64,000 nt of DNA from Paraeggerthella hominis. GTDB taxonomy: Bacteria > Actinomycetota > Coriobacteriia > Coriobacteriales > Eggerthellaceae. The DNA is taken from positions 62,001 to 126,000 of the forward strand of contig NZ_JAJNOQ010000002.1 of assembly GCF_021044775.1 (NCBI RefSeq), given 5' to 3'. A program made the position numbers and the translations under genes. Under the pieces are notes generated by a model. That model worked only from the letters and a program-made list of their open reading frames with translations. It was not told the origin of the DNA and did no database searches. Shown here piece by piece: positions 51,564 to 59,836 of this stretch. Position 1 is the first letter of the stretch; the number at the start of each line of letters is the position of its first letter.

Positions 51564-52475
51564 TTACGGCTGGGGAACCAGCGGCGGGAACTGCGGCAAC
51601 TTCGGCGTCCCAACGCGCAGGCTCAGCTGAACCTCGCAGGGCTTGCACGCCTGAGACAACTCTACGTCGCTTTGCACCGACATGTACATGTAGGCGTCGA
51701 TAGCGTCCCAACCCGTAATGCGCATGAGCAAACGCTGCATCTCCTTGGAGCCGTTCATCAGGGCCTCGTCAAACTCCTGAGCGCTCGCGTTCACGTACCA
51801 CTTGCCGTGCGGGCCAAACGTCTCGAGCACGGGCCAGTTCAACTCGAAATCCTTCACCAGCGACACCTTCACTGTAATGTCGGCAGCAATCTCGATGCCC
51901 GTGCCGCACAGTTCGGCGTCGCCCATGGTTGCGTGCACGTCGCCCATTTGGAGCAGCGCGCCCGGCACGCGCACGGGGAAGTACATGCGAGTTCCCTTGG
52001 TGATCAGTTTGTTGTCAAGATTGCCCCCATGAGCACCCACGAAACCGTCGATGACATCCTCGCCGTCGGGCGCGGTTCCTATAACCCCGATCATGGGGTC
52101 GATGGGGAATTTAACGCCGTTGAACTCGGCCATGCCGTCTTTGATGGGGATGATCTTGCTGCGGTAGTCGGTCGATTCGAACAACGGTCCGCAGTGGTCA
52201 TCGGTTGCGATAACGCCCTGGTCAGCAACCTGCACGTCGTAAATGTCAACCACCAGCACGTCACCTGGCTGAGCACCTTCCACGTACACGGGACCAGCAG
52301 CCGGATTGGTGAACCCGTACGAGAAGTTCAAGTCCTTCATGGTGACGTCTTCGGTAGGAATGCGTCCGGCAAAGCAATCCTGCGTCTTGAACAGCAAAAC
52401 CTCGCCCGGCTGCGCAGTGTAGCAAGGCGCATTGTCCTTGGAAAACTTAATGACCTGATCTTCGATGACCTGCAT
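51564..52475 (-). CDS. Acetamidase/formamidase family protein
   Basis: 303 residues, the usual FmdA/AmdA length of about 300. Conserved stretches are NPAAGPVYVEGAQPGDVLVVDI (about 57-78), IGVIGTAPDGE (about 128), HGGNLDNKLITKGTRMYFPV (about 148) and GALLQMGDVHATMGDAELCGTGIE (about 170), which carry the catalytic-site residues. Hydrolyses small amides to ammonia and acid in the cytosol. It is 57 bp after an NSS transporter gene, suggesting that an amide or amino acid derivative is imported and deaminated. Confidence 0.92.
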   Translation of the reverse strand: MQVIEDQVIKFSKDNAPCYTAQPGEVLLFKTQDCFAGRIPTEDVTMKDLNFSYGFTNPAAGPVYVEGAQPGDVLVVDIYDVQVADQGVIATDDHCGPLFESTDYRSKIIPIKDGMAEFNGVKFPIDPMIGVIGTAPDGEDVIDGFVGAHGGNLDNKLITKGTRMYFPVRVPGALLQMGDVHATMGDAELCGTGIEIAADITVKVSLVKDFELNWPVLETFGPHGKWYVNASAQEFDEALMNGSKEMQRLLMRITGWDAIDAYMYMSVQSDVELSQACKPCEVQLSLRVGTPKLPQFPPLVPQP

Positions 52476-52532
52476 GATGCCTTCATCCTCCTTGGGTTGA
52501 CGATTCGTCCAGTATATTCCTTCAGCGTTCCG

Positions 52533-53972
52533 CTACGCCATACCCAGCCATACCGCCACTTTCGGTGCATACCCCATAACGAAAATGATCAGAATCAGCG
52601 AGGGGATGCCGAACTTCAACCACGGAAGCGACCATGCCGGGAACTTCAGCCCCTTGCCCGTGTCGGCTTCGGCCAGGAAGTTCTCCCAACCCCACCCGCT
52701 TTTCGTGACGCAGAACAGCACGAAGAACAGGCTGCCCAGCGGCAGCAGGTTGTTCGACACAATGAAGTCCTCGATAGACTGGATGTCGCCGATAGCCGGA
52801 ATGGTGACGCCCGCGAGCACGTTGAATCCAAGAGCGCACGGAAGACTGAGCACCGTCACCAGAATAGCCGTGCGAGCAACGGCCACCTTGCGACTCCAAC
52901 CCCACTTGTCCATAGACCAGCTGATCAGGTTTTCGAACACCGCAATGATGGTGGACAGGGCGGCAAAGCTCATGAACACGAAGAACAGCGCGCCCCATAG
53001 CTGACCCATGGGCATTTGATTGAACACGCTAGGAAGCGTAGCGAACACCAAGCCCGGACCGCTGCCCGGCTCAACCGCAAACGCGAAGCATGCAGGAAAG
53101 ATGATGAGACCGGCCATAAGGGCAACCGCCGTATCCAAGCCGCAGATGCGCAGGGCCTCGCCCGTGAGCGAGCGCTCTTTGCCGATGTAGCTGCCGAAGA
53201 TCTCCATGGCGGCGATGCCCAGCGAAAGCGTGAAGAACGCCTGGCCCATAGCCGCGTACACGGCGTCGCCGAACGTAGCCCATTGCTCCGCAGGCGTTGC
53301 CCCGGCGAACAGCTTGCCAAAGTCGGGGATCAGGTAGAACTCGAGGCCCTCCAAGCCGCCCGGCAGGGTAACGGCGCGCGCCACCAACACCACCATGATG
53401 CCCAGAAGGCACACCATCATCACCTTGGTGATACGCTCGACGCCTTTCTGCAAGCCCAGGCTGCATACCAAGAAGCCTAAAACGATGACCACCAGCATCC
53501 AGCCCACCAATTCGGTGGGGTTCGCCAGCATGTCGTTGAACACCTGGCCGACACCCGCGCTATCAAGGCCGTTGAACGCGCCGGTTCCCATTTTCACCAC
53601 GAAGGACAGCATCCAGCCGCCCACGGTGGTGTAGAACATCATGAGCACCATGCACCCGATGTAGCCCCACCACGAGAACCAATGCCACTTCCGCGAAGGC
53701 TGCAGCGTATCGAACGCAAGCGCCGCGCTTTTTTGGCTGGCGCGGCCCACGGCGAACTCCATGACCATGACAGGCAGACCCAGAATGATCAAAAAGACCA
53801 GGTACATAAGCACGAAGGCCGCGCCGCCGTACTCGCCCACGATGTAGGGGAAACGCCACACGTTTCCCAAGCCGATAGCGCATCCGGCGCTGATCAGGAT
53901 AAAGCCCAACCGCGACGCGAACCGCTCACGGTCGGCAGTTTGCACGCCGCCCGTCCCCTTGCCCTCGCTCAT
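52533..53972 (-). CDS. Sodium-dependent NSS-family transporter (SNF family)
   Basis: 479 residues with 11-12 helices. FASRLGFILISAGCAIGLGNVWRFPYIVGEYGG at 18-50 (in part) is the unmistakable NSS helix-1 signature; FFTLSLGIAAMEIFGSYI and FENLISWSMDKWGWSR are later landmarks. Co-transports Na+ with an amino acid or related solute. ATG preceded by GAGGAGCGTGGT. Upstream of the amidase gene on the same strand. Confidence 0.93.
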   Translation of the reverse strand: MSEGKGTGGVQTADRERFASRLGFILISAGCAIGLGNVWRFPYIVGEYGGAAFVLMYLVFLIILGLPVMVMEFAVGRASQKSAALAFDTLQPSRKWHWFSWWGYIGCMVLMMFYTTVGGWMLSFVVKMGTGAFNGLDSAGVGQVFNDMLANPTELVGWMLVVIVLGFLVCSLGLQKGVERITKVMMVCLLGIMVVLVARAVTLPGGLEGLEFYLIPDFGKLFAGATPAEQWATFGDAVYAAMGQAFFTLSLGIAAMEIFGSYIGKERSLTGEALRICGLDTAVALMAGLIIFPACFAFAVEPGSGPGLVFATLPSVFNQMPMGQLWGALFFVFMSFAALSTIIAVFENLISWSMDKWGWSRKVAVARTAILVTVLSLPCALGFNVLAGVTIPAIGDIQSIEDFIVSNNLLPLGSLFFVLFCVTKSGWGWENFLAEADTGKGLKFPAWSLPWLKFGIPSLILIIFVMGYAPKVAVWLGMA

Positions 53973-54228
53973 ACCACGCTCCTCTTGCAGATATTTGCAC
54001 GCAACTGCCTGTTAGCAAAACGCTGCAATTGTAGCGCAAAAAGGTGGGAGAACCCGGCTGCGAGCCGCAATGTGCCTGTTCGATCGGGCGAAACGACCGA
54101 CGCAGCCTACGCAATCGGGAGAGCGGCGGGCCGGGGCGACCGGGGCTGGAAACAGGGCTACAGCCGAAGGCGGAGGCGGGGCGTGGCCACAATCGAGCGC
54201 GGAGGCGCGGTTGAAAGCGAGGCGTGCT

Positions 54229-54777
54229 CTAGCGTAGGTCTTTCGAGGCTTGTGCGAGCCTGCGCTCGATGACCAGGTCGCCAACGCCCTTCACGATAAG
54301 CAGCACGCCAAGCATCAGGACGAATGCCGCCGTGGTTTCGAAGGGATTGACCACGATAACCACGCCGCCGATGGCCACGGCGGCGCTTATCACTATCGAA
54401 GCGATCCACGTGCTGCCCTGATACGCGCGCAACTCGATGGAGCGAATCGCGTTCACAACACCGCCGACAAGCAGCAGAATGCCCAAGATCAGCGAGAAGA
54501 ACCCGGCAACAGCCTGCGGAAACAAAAACACGAGCAGAGCCAACACCAGCAGCACGACCGCACTGGTAAGCACCCCGGCAGACCGGTAGCGACCACTTGA
54601 AGATCGAAAGTAGGAAAACAGCGACGCAGCACCGGAAACAGCAAGGTACAAAGCCAACAGGTAGACTACGGTAAGCACCGTCGCCCCCGGCCAAAAAGCC
54701 AGAAGCAGGCCAAGAGCAATGGACAGAACGGCCTGAACCAGAATATTGGAGCGAATCACGTCAATGAACGACTTCAT
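54229..54777 (-). CDS. DUF308/HdeD-family membrane protein
   Basis: 182 residues, six predicted helices arranged as three two-helix repeats (VLSIALGLLLAFWPGATVLTVVYLLALYLAVSGAASLF, in part, is the first). This matches DUF308, the HdeD acid-resistance-like family of unknown molecular function. Basic C-terminus ERRLAQASKDLR. Monocistronic. GC-rich noncoding spacer (53973-54228) separates it from the NSS gene. Confidence 0.88.
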   Translation of the reverse strand: MKSFIDVIRSNILVQAVLSIALGLLLAFWPGATVLTVVYLLALYLAVSGAASLFSYFRSSSGRYRSAGVLTSAVVLLVLALLVFLFPQAVAGFFSLILGILLLVGGVVNAIRSIELRAYQGSTWIASIVISAAVAIGGVVIVVNPFETTAAFVLMLGVLLIVKGVGDLVIERRLAQASKDLR

Positions 54778-55040
54778 AACTTGCCTCCATTTGATTGGCG
54801 ATTTGTCGAGTTGCCTGCATGATACCCCCGGATGAGCGCACGACGCAAAACTGATGAACGGCGGTTTTCTTCACGCAGCGGACATCGCGTTGATCCAGTC
54901 GAAGCTATATCACAATTATGAACATTTTATGAATTACTAGAAATCGTTTGCTTCTTATATTGAATGCTAGTAATATTCATTTTCGCCGCTTTTCCTGTTT
55001 GAAGGCACTTTGAGCAGGAAGGGTAGGCGCAACACCATGT
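54778..55040. other. Intergenic region upstream of tRNA-fMet
   Basis: 263 bp with no gene; 54905-54985 is very AT-rich (for example ATGAACATTTTATGAATTAC), plausibly holding promoters for the divergent DUF308 gene and the tRNA. Confidence 0.3.
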
Positions 55041-55117
55041 TGCGGGGTGGAGCAGTCTGGTAGCTCGCCGGGCTCATAACCCGGAGGCCGTAGGTTCAAA
55101 TCCTGCCCCCGCGACCA
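55041..55117 (+). tRNA. Initiator tRNA-fMet (CAT)
   Basis: 77-nt cloverleaf: acceptor TGCGGGG/CCCCGCG, D arm with AGCAGTCTGGTAGCT, anticodon stem ending in GGG-CTCATAA-CCC, T arm GTAGG-TTCAAAT-CCTGC and encoded CCA. Three consecutive G:C pairs next to the CAT anticodon loop and the non-Watson-Crick first acceptor pair (T1-G72) mark an initiator rather than an elongator methionine tRNA. Its 3' part is the insertion site of an island. Confidence 0.95.
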
Positions 55118-55198
55118 TGAAACTTGCAGCAGGCCAACCGATAAAGACGGTTGGCCTGCTTTTTTTGATCTCAAGAATCTAAAGCAAAGCACCTCCGT
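55072..55198 (+). repeat. Left attachment-site repeat of the tRNA island
   Basis: Positions 55072-55125 are identical over 54 bp to 59619-59672; beyond that the terminator region to 55198 matches 59673-59744 with a few substitutions and one extra T. It includes the tRNA from the anticodon loop onward, the normal target of tyrosine integrases. Confidence 0.9.
55129..55166 (+). terminator. Terminator of tRNA-fMet
   Basis: Perfect 12-bp arms GCAGGCCAACCG and CGGTTGGCCTGC around ATAAAGA, followed by TTTTTTT. The duplicated copy is at 59676-59712. Confidence 0.92.
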
Positions 55199-55201
55199 GG
55201 G

Positions 55202-55399
55202 TTATAGGCAGAACTGTGTGTCTGCGGGCTGATCATAATCGATTCTGTATGGCCCGCTTGAATGAAGGTCGCTCCACCGGACCGCCGTGCCCCATTGGGC
55301 GATAGCCCGGTCTTTCTCGCTCGTCTCCGCAGCCGCTCGGCACATCTCCGCGATCGTCGCGTCGGCGGGCATCTCCCGCAGGATGTCGGCAGGGGCCAT
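55202..55399 (-). CDS. 65-residue hypothetical protein next to attL (possibly broken)
   Basis: The frame starting ATG at 55399 reads MAPADILREMPADATIAEMC and continues acidic and soluble to QPADTQFCL; I recognise no family. No ribosome site is visible. The sequence upstream is open in another frame (from a GTG near 55457), so a frameshift may have split a longer gene. A promoter-like palindrome at 55452-55486 lies upstream on the same strand. Confidence 0.3.
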   Translation of the reverse strand: MAPADILREMPADATIAEMCRAAAETSEKDRAIAQWGTAVRWSDLHSSGPYRIDYDQPADTQFCL

Positions 55400-55451
55400 G
55401 GGAAGTTTCTGTCAGCTGCAGCTTAGGAGAGGTGATTCGTCTGGACTCATC

Positions 55452-55486
55452 TTGCACAAACTAACGTGAATCATTAGTTTGTGCAA
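55452..55486 (-). promoter_or_regulatory. Operator-like palindrome inside the island
   Basis: Perfect 13-bp arms TTGCACAAACTAA (55452-55464) and TTAGTTTGTGCAA (55474-55486) with a 9-nt spacer. On the minus strand TTGCAC and TAGTTT are 17 bp apart, so it may be an autoregulated promoter, as for the toxin-antitoxin operator at 8387-8424. Confidence 0.55.
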
Positions 55487-55643
55487 ATACAATCCGTGAA
55501 ACGAGAGCAGACTCGGTGGTTTCTTGCTCTTAATAGCGTCACTACGCAAATGCATCCCTGCTTCGTTAGTCCACCTATTGACAACAATTGTAGTCAAATA
55601 CAGATTCCGCAAGGTCTATGTTGTATCGAACCTAGGTTTGCAC

Positions 55644-56246
55644 TTATTCCACCCCGGGAAACTTAATAATCTTGGCGGTTTTGGATTTACCGGCAGAGTC
55701 GCGCTTCTTTTCTTCCAGGTATCGCCCGAAGCCGCCTTCGTTGATCAGGAACTCCATGTCTTCGCCAAACGCTTCACGCGGCACGACGTAGTCCGTGCGA
55801 GTGGCACAATGCGTAAGCATCTGGTTCACCCATTCGGTCATTTCAGGTTGAAAACGCATGTCGGGTCTAATCTCATCGTGGTAGAACCAAAGATCTTCTA
55901 CCATGCGGTTCATTCCGCCTACGGCTTTGCGCCCGTGTGTTTTAGTGAATGTAGGCGCGCCTGCAGCATCGAAGTACTTCTGCCTTACCCAATCCGGTAT
56001 ACCGTCTGTTTCCATAGCCTGGTCGATAACGTCGGGAACGATGGAGCCGAGCTTCCTCCAATCGGCACCAGTCATTGTGCGCACACCAGCAAAGCGCGTG
56101 GCAGCATTCACAACAACAAGCATCTTGCGACCATTGATATCGGCGCGATGCACGTCCCAGCAGAAGAACAGTCGGGGCTCATCGCCGTAAGACGGTTGCT
56201 TCCATTTTAGGAACTTCTGTAACGGGATCGTTATACCGAATTCCAT
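55644..56246 (-). CDS. DUF6933-like protein in AbiE-type operon
   Basis: 200 residues. RLFFCWDVHRADINGRKMLVVVNAATRF near 25-52 (in part) resembles the DUF6933 core, in which a beta-hairpin carries N-R-(K/R) residues; the remainder is helical. Function unknown. It is 8 bp downstream of the nucleotidyltransferase gene and is likely a third component of that operon. No signal or membrane helix. Confidence 0.65.
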   Translation of the reverse strand: MEFGITIPLQKFLKWKQPSYGDEPRLFFCWDVHRADINGRKMLVVVNAATRFAGVRTMTGADWRKLGSIVPDVIDQAMETDGIPDWVRQKYFDAAGAPTFTKTHGRKAVGGMNRMVEDLWFYHDEIRPDMRFQPEMTEWVNQMLTHCATRTDYVVPREAFGEDMEFLINEGGFGRYLEEKKRDSAGKSKTAKIIKFPGVE

Positions 56247-56254
56247 ACGTTCTC

Positions 56255-57019
56255 CTATAGCTTGTAAACACGCTTCAGCAGTTCAATTGCTTCGTCGAGC
56301 GTAAAGGGAACACCGATCTGTTGCAGCGGAACTCCCTCAGTTTCTGCAAGGTTGCAAAACGCAACCATATCGGCCCTTATTGAGGGTACAAGCTCTGATG
56401 AAGTATTGGGGCCAAATAGCTGGGCAAGCCTAAACACGTCTTTCTTATGCTTCTTCAGGTCGCCGGAGTTTACGTGCTCGCCGCGTGCCTTTCGGGCGGA
56501 AAGGTCTATGTACGCCTTTGCCTTGAACGGAACAAGGTGCACCTCGTCAAGTACGGTTACGCCGTTTATAGTTTTACGACCCGACTTCATGTAAGCGTAG
56601 TAATTCTCGTCAAGCAGGATTGCTGAAAGACTTGATATTTCCTCGTCTGCCGGTAGCGGGACAATGGTCAATTCTTCTGGCGCTTCGATAAACGACGGGG
56701 CTTTGCTGAACAACTCGATCATACTGGGAAACCCGACGGCTTTTGGACTGGTGAAACGGTAGAAATGAACAGTGTCGGAGCTTTTCCAGCCACAGGTATA
56801 GCCACCATCTTTGACCATCTTCCAGACAGCACTTGCCCCTTCAGGAAAACGGTTCTCGATAATCAGAATCAGATCAATGTCTTTAGTTATTCGAAAAGGA
56901 AGATCGGCGCCTCTCAAAATGATGTCGCATGCCGTTCCGCCGATGACGGTATAGCAATCTTCCATGTCTTTCATGTATTCAGCAAAGCGGTCTAATCCGT
57001 ATACCTCGCTTATTGCCAT
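56255..57019 (-). CDS. Nucleotidyltransferase, AbiEii-like
   Basis: 254 residues. YTVIGGTACDIIL (about 23-35) followed by RITKDIDLILII (about 43-54) is the GG...D-x-D nucleotidyltransferase signature of AbiEii/DUF1814-type toxins. Later region ELTIVPLPADEEISSLSAILLDENYYAY may be the helical C-terminus. AbiEii-type toxins transfer nucleotides to tRNA or other targets and pair with a wHTH antitoxin, giving phage abortive infection. Its start overlaps the regulator gene by 10 bp. Confidence 0.82.
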   Translation of the reverse strand: MAISEVYGLDRFAEYMKDMEDCYTVIGGTACDIILRGADLPFRITKDIDLILIIENRFPEGASAVWKMVKDGGYTCGWKSSDTVHFYRFTSPKAVGFPSMIELFSKAPSFIEAPEELTIVPLPADEEISSLSAILLDENYYAYMKSGRKTINGVTVLDEVHLVPFKAKAYIDLSARKARGEHVNSGDLKKHKKDVFRLAQLFGPNTSSELVPSIRADMVAFCNLAETEGVPLQQIGVPFTLDEAIELLKRVYKL

Positions 57020-57966
57020 AAGTCCTCCTCATTAAAAAGGGAATTAAGCTCCCCGAAGATTCTTTCGTCCTGCTCTTCTACCAGTGATAGCGCAAGAGAT
57101 ACGTTGTCAACAACGTCAAGCCCAGCTACTAAGGGATCGTAAGACCATATCTGGAGTTCAATCATTTCGGCATTATCAAGCTCGCCTTCAAGAACTTCAT
57201 CGAAGACAAGGCTCTTTACTGCGTTTTTCGAAACAGCTTTTTGAGCCACCGCCGGATAAGCGAGCATCGATCGCGACGCAAGCGCGCTGTCTCCTGCGTC
57301 TGGTAGGGTCTCAAATACAGCGCTTTTGCGGGCGAAGATCCTTCGTACTGCAGGTGTTGTCAAATAGGGCATCGCTTGTTTAAGTAACGCATTCTTTGCT
57401 TCGTCATATGAAAATACGATATTGCGTCCATCTTTTGACTTGGTAATGAGCTCACGTTCGACAAGCTCGTCAAGAGCGCGCGAAACGCTGCTGGTAGTAA
57501 GGTTCGTGGTCTCTTTTAACGCCGAGGCACTTTTGACGTCCGGGTTGGCGATGATGGCAACTAAGGCAGCTTGGGTGCTTGGAGCTAGATACTCCCCAAA
57601 ACTACGTTTCTCTGTTTTTGCTGCAGCAATAAAACCAAGGAAGGGAAGATACGCCTGCTTATCGGGAACAACAAAGGGAATACCCTGCTGAACAAGTGCT
57701 TTTCGTTGTCGGGCGTCGATGTTGTCATTGGTTAGCACAATTGGCATGCCTGCCCTTTTGGCTGCTTGGTTGAATACTCGCTTCAATTCGGGAAGCGTTG
57801 CATTGCCAGATATGGAGGCAATCACAAAGCGCACTCCATCAACGCTGCAGAGATAATAATCTGCAGCGCGCTCCAGAAAGAGCGGCCAACTAGATGAGTC
57901 AGAATAGCTCTCAGTACCAAGGTCAAACCCAAGGCTGTCTTTTAAGTATCTGGATACTTCTTTCAT
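57010..57966 (-). CDS. Winged-helix regulator/antitoxin partner of the nucleotidyltransferase
   Basis: 318 residues from ATG 57966. N-terminal domain (about 1-110) contains GIPFVVPDKQAYLPFLGF, a motif I associate with MarR-like regulators having an N-terminal nuclease-like fold; a wHTH lies near 125-190 (SASALKETTNLTTSSVSRALDELVERELITKSKDGRNIVFSY). The C-terminus is helical and acidic. Not the canonical AbiEi architecture, though position, overlap and pairing match type IV toxin-antitoxin operons. An operator-like repeat overlaps its promoter. Confidence 0.72.
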   Translation of the reverse strand: MKEVSRYLKDSLGFDLGTESYSDSSSWPLFLERAADYYLCSVDGVRFVIASISGNATLPELKRVFNQAAKRAGMPIVLTNDNIDARQRKALVQQGIPFVVPDKQAYLPFLGFIAAAKTEKRSFGEYLAPSTQAALVAIIANPDVKSASALKETTNLTTSSVSRALDELVERELITKSKDGRNIVFSYDEAKNALLKQAMPYLTTPAVRRIFARKSAVFETLPDAGDSALASRSMLAYPAVAQKAVSKNAVKSLVFDEVLEGELDNAEMIELQIWSYDPLVAGLDVVDNVSLALSLVEEQDERIFGELNSLFNEEDLWQ

Positions 57967-57994
57967 AGGACTCTTTCTGCATAATCCCAACATG

Positions 57995-58030
57995 CTTGCA
58001 ATTATACATTTTTACTGCAAGAATAGCCAA
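57995..58030 (-). promoter_or_regulatory. Promoter of the AbiE-like operon with CTTGCA repeat
   Basis: On the minus strand -35 TTGGCT (58030-58025) and -10 TATAAT (58006-58001) are 18 bp apart. The inverted repeat CTTGCA (57995-58000)/TGCAAG (58016-58021) straddles the -10, consistent with autorepression by the winged-helix protein. Confidence 0.6.
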
Positions 58031-58062
58031 TCTCACTCCCAATGTCCACTCTCGACGGTCTC

Positions 58063-58503
58063 TTAATGGCCGGTAGCATCGTGATGAACGGTTTGGCTGC
58101 CGGCAGCCACTTGAACCATTTCGGTATGATGACCGCTGCCTTCCCCGGCCATCATGTGGGCCTTGCCGTGGGCAACCTCGTTGCTGGTGATGCCCGAGCC
58201 GCAAACATTACAGATTGATCTTTCCTCGTAACCATAGGCTGGATGGATTCATCCCATGCCGCAGAGTCCTGAACCCAGACCTGCTTGTAGTCCACAACCC
58301 ATTTTTTGCTTGGTGCGGCAGGCGCGCTTTCATTGTTGCTCGAAGAACCGCTATTGCCGCCACCAGAAGTCCCGGAATTGCTGCTGCCTGACGGCGCAGG
58401 TCTTAGTACCTGTGCTGGATCGGTTCCGATGGGTTGGCTATCAGAGCCAGCAAAACCGTTCTCTGTTGTACCCCGGTCCGCCGGTGCATCGGCATTCTGT
58501 TCT
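58063..58503 (-). pseudogene. Frameshifted C-terminal fragment of a surface protein
   Basis: The minus strand encodes, from the integrase junction, a Ser/Gly/Pro linker (PSGSSNSGTSGGGNSG) and KKWVVDYKQVWVQDS, then after a frame change YGYEERSICNVCG and SNEVAHGKAHMMAGEGSGHH, ending DATGH. The C-terminal cysteine-zinc-type motif (IC-x2-CG) with HG-KAH is one I know from Coriobacteria and Clostridia surface proteins. There is no start codon and the reading frame shifts between DESIQP and AYGYEE, so it is a decayed tail. Confidence 0.7.
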
Positions 58504-59430
58504 TCATTCCTTGCTTAGCAAATCAGGGCGGTAGGGTTTAGTGTCTTCACCAATTGTTCCGAGGATATAAGGGTCTCCGAATTTAATACCCATTGCCTTG
58601 CAGATGTTCTGCTTGTCACCGCGTATAGCCACAAGAACGCGCGTGGTGAAGGCTGTAAGCGGGATGGTGCGCTGGCTACCCGCCGTCTTAGGCTCCTTTA
58701 CGTAGTAACTACCGTTCTCGCGTCCAAGCGCATGGGTAACGCTGATGGTCTTTTTGACTTCATCAAAATCAGACCAACGGAGTGCGCATATTTCGCCACG
58801 ACGCATGCCGGTAGTAAGCGCAAACTTTATTGCTAGTGAAAGCGGATTGTGTATTGAATAGCGCGCGATGGAGAGCATGCGCGTGCGATCTTCACGTGAA
58901 AGCGCGTTGATTTTAGTCTTTACGCGCTTGGGAGGCTTGCAGAAGTCGCAAGGGTTTTTGGTTATTAAATCTTGAGCTTGAGCAAACTTGAGCGCTTGCT
59001 TGAGTAAGCGGAATGCCTTTGAAACGGTTTTTGGCGCGTATCCGTTCTTAATCATGGAAGCCATCCATTGGTTGATGATAGGTATGGTGAGCTCGTCTAA
59101 AGTGACGTTGCCAATGTATTTGGTTATCCACTTTGTCTCGGTTTTGTACCCGCAGATGGTTGACCGCTCAACCGTTCCGCTCATTTCCTTATAAGTGATA
59201 AACGATGCCATGAATTGAGCAATGGTAACGTTTGTTCCAAACGCACCGCCTTTTACTTCGAGCTCGACAATGAGTTCGTCGCGGGCACGCTCTGCCGCTT
59301 TAAGAGCTTTACCTTCGACCGTGTGGAAGGTACGAATTGACTCATTTGTTAGTGGATCCTTGTGCGTAAGGACTACTTCCCATTTGTCGGAATTGCGCCT
59401 TCTGCGCATGCTTCTGGTGGTGTACTTCAT
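58504..59430 (-). pseudogene. Tyrosine recombinase/integrase lacking the C-terminal catalytic part
   Basis: From ATG 59430 (GGAG 8 bp upstream) the product has 308 residues; upstream TTG/ATG starts to 59484 are possible. N-terminal AP2-like arm (MRRRRNSDKWEVVL), SAM-like core-binding domain, and the catalytic Arg in TTGMRRGEICALRW and Lys in EPKTAGSQRTIPL are present. It stops after RPDLLSKE, just where the family continues to H-x-L-R-H and the nucleophile Tyr, both missing. The downstream sequence is a fragment of an unrelated gene, indicating a deletion junction. It cannot catalyse recombination alone. Confidence 0.85.
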
Positions 59431-59463
59431 CAGGTTGGCTCCAATCTTTTCCACAATTCTTCC

Positions 59464-59493
59464 GACCGCCATTTTGACCGCCAATTGACCGCC
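59464..59493 (-). repeat. Three GACCGCC direct repeats at the integrase start
   Basis: GACCGCC occurs at 59464, 59476 and 59487, spaced 12 and 11 bp apart (one helical turn), over the possible upstream starts of the integrase. Evenly phased short repeats suit an excisionase or integrase arm site; this is inference. Confidence 0.5.
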
Positions 59494-59618
59494 AAACCAA
59501 AATTGGAGTAGCTGATTAAATTGACTTTGTGGAATTATTTGAAGCTAAAGATGCAGGTCAAAACGTTGCTATAGAATGACATGCACTTGCTGGAGTACCT
59601 GATTATACGCACCTATTC

Positions 59619-59744
59619 GCTCATAACCCGGAGGCCGTAGGTTCAAATCCTGCCCCCGCGACCATGAAACTTTCAGCAGGCCAACCAATAAAGACGGTTG
59701 GCCTGCTTTTTTGATCTCAGGAATCTAAAGCGAAGCACCTCCGT
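59619..59744 (+). repeat. Right attachment-site repeat (partial tRNA-fMet and terminator)
   Basis: 54 bp identical to 55072-55125 followed by a diverged copy of the terminator (arms 11 bp, TTTTTT). The 5' half of the tRNA is absent, so it is not a second tRNA gene. It marks the end of the island, about 4.5 kb from the tRNA. Confidence 0.9.
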
Positions 59745-59836
59745 TGACTTGCTCCCCGGAGCACTACCCACCTCGATCCTTGCTTTCGCCTGTATAGCGC
59801 GTGCTCAAAATCCAACGCCATGCACTCGCCGCCCCG

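Noticed and set aside
59619..59695. Second tRNA-fMet gene
   Set aside because: Only the part from the anticodon loop onward is present; sequence upstream of 59619 cannot form the acceptor 5' strand or D arm. It is an attachment-site duplication.
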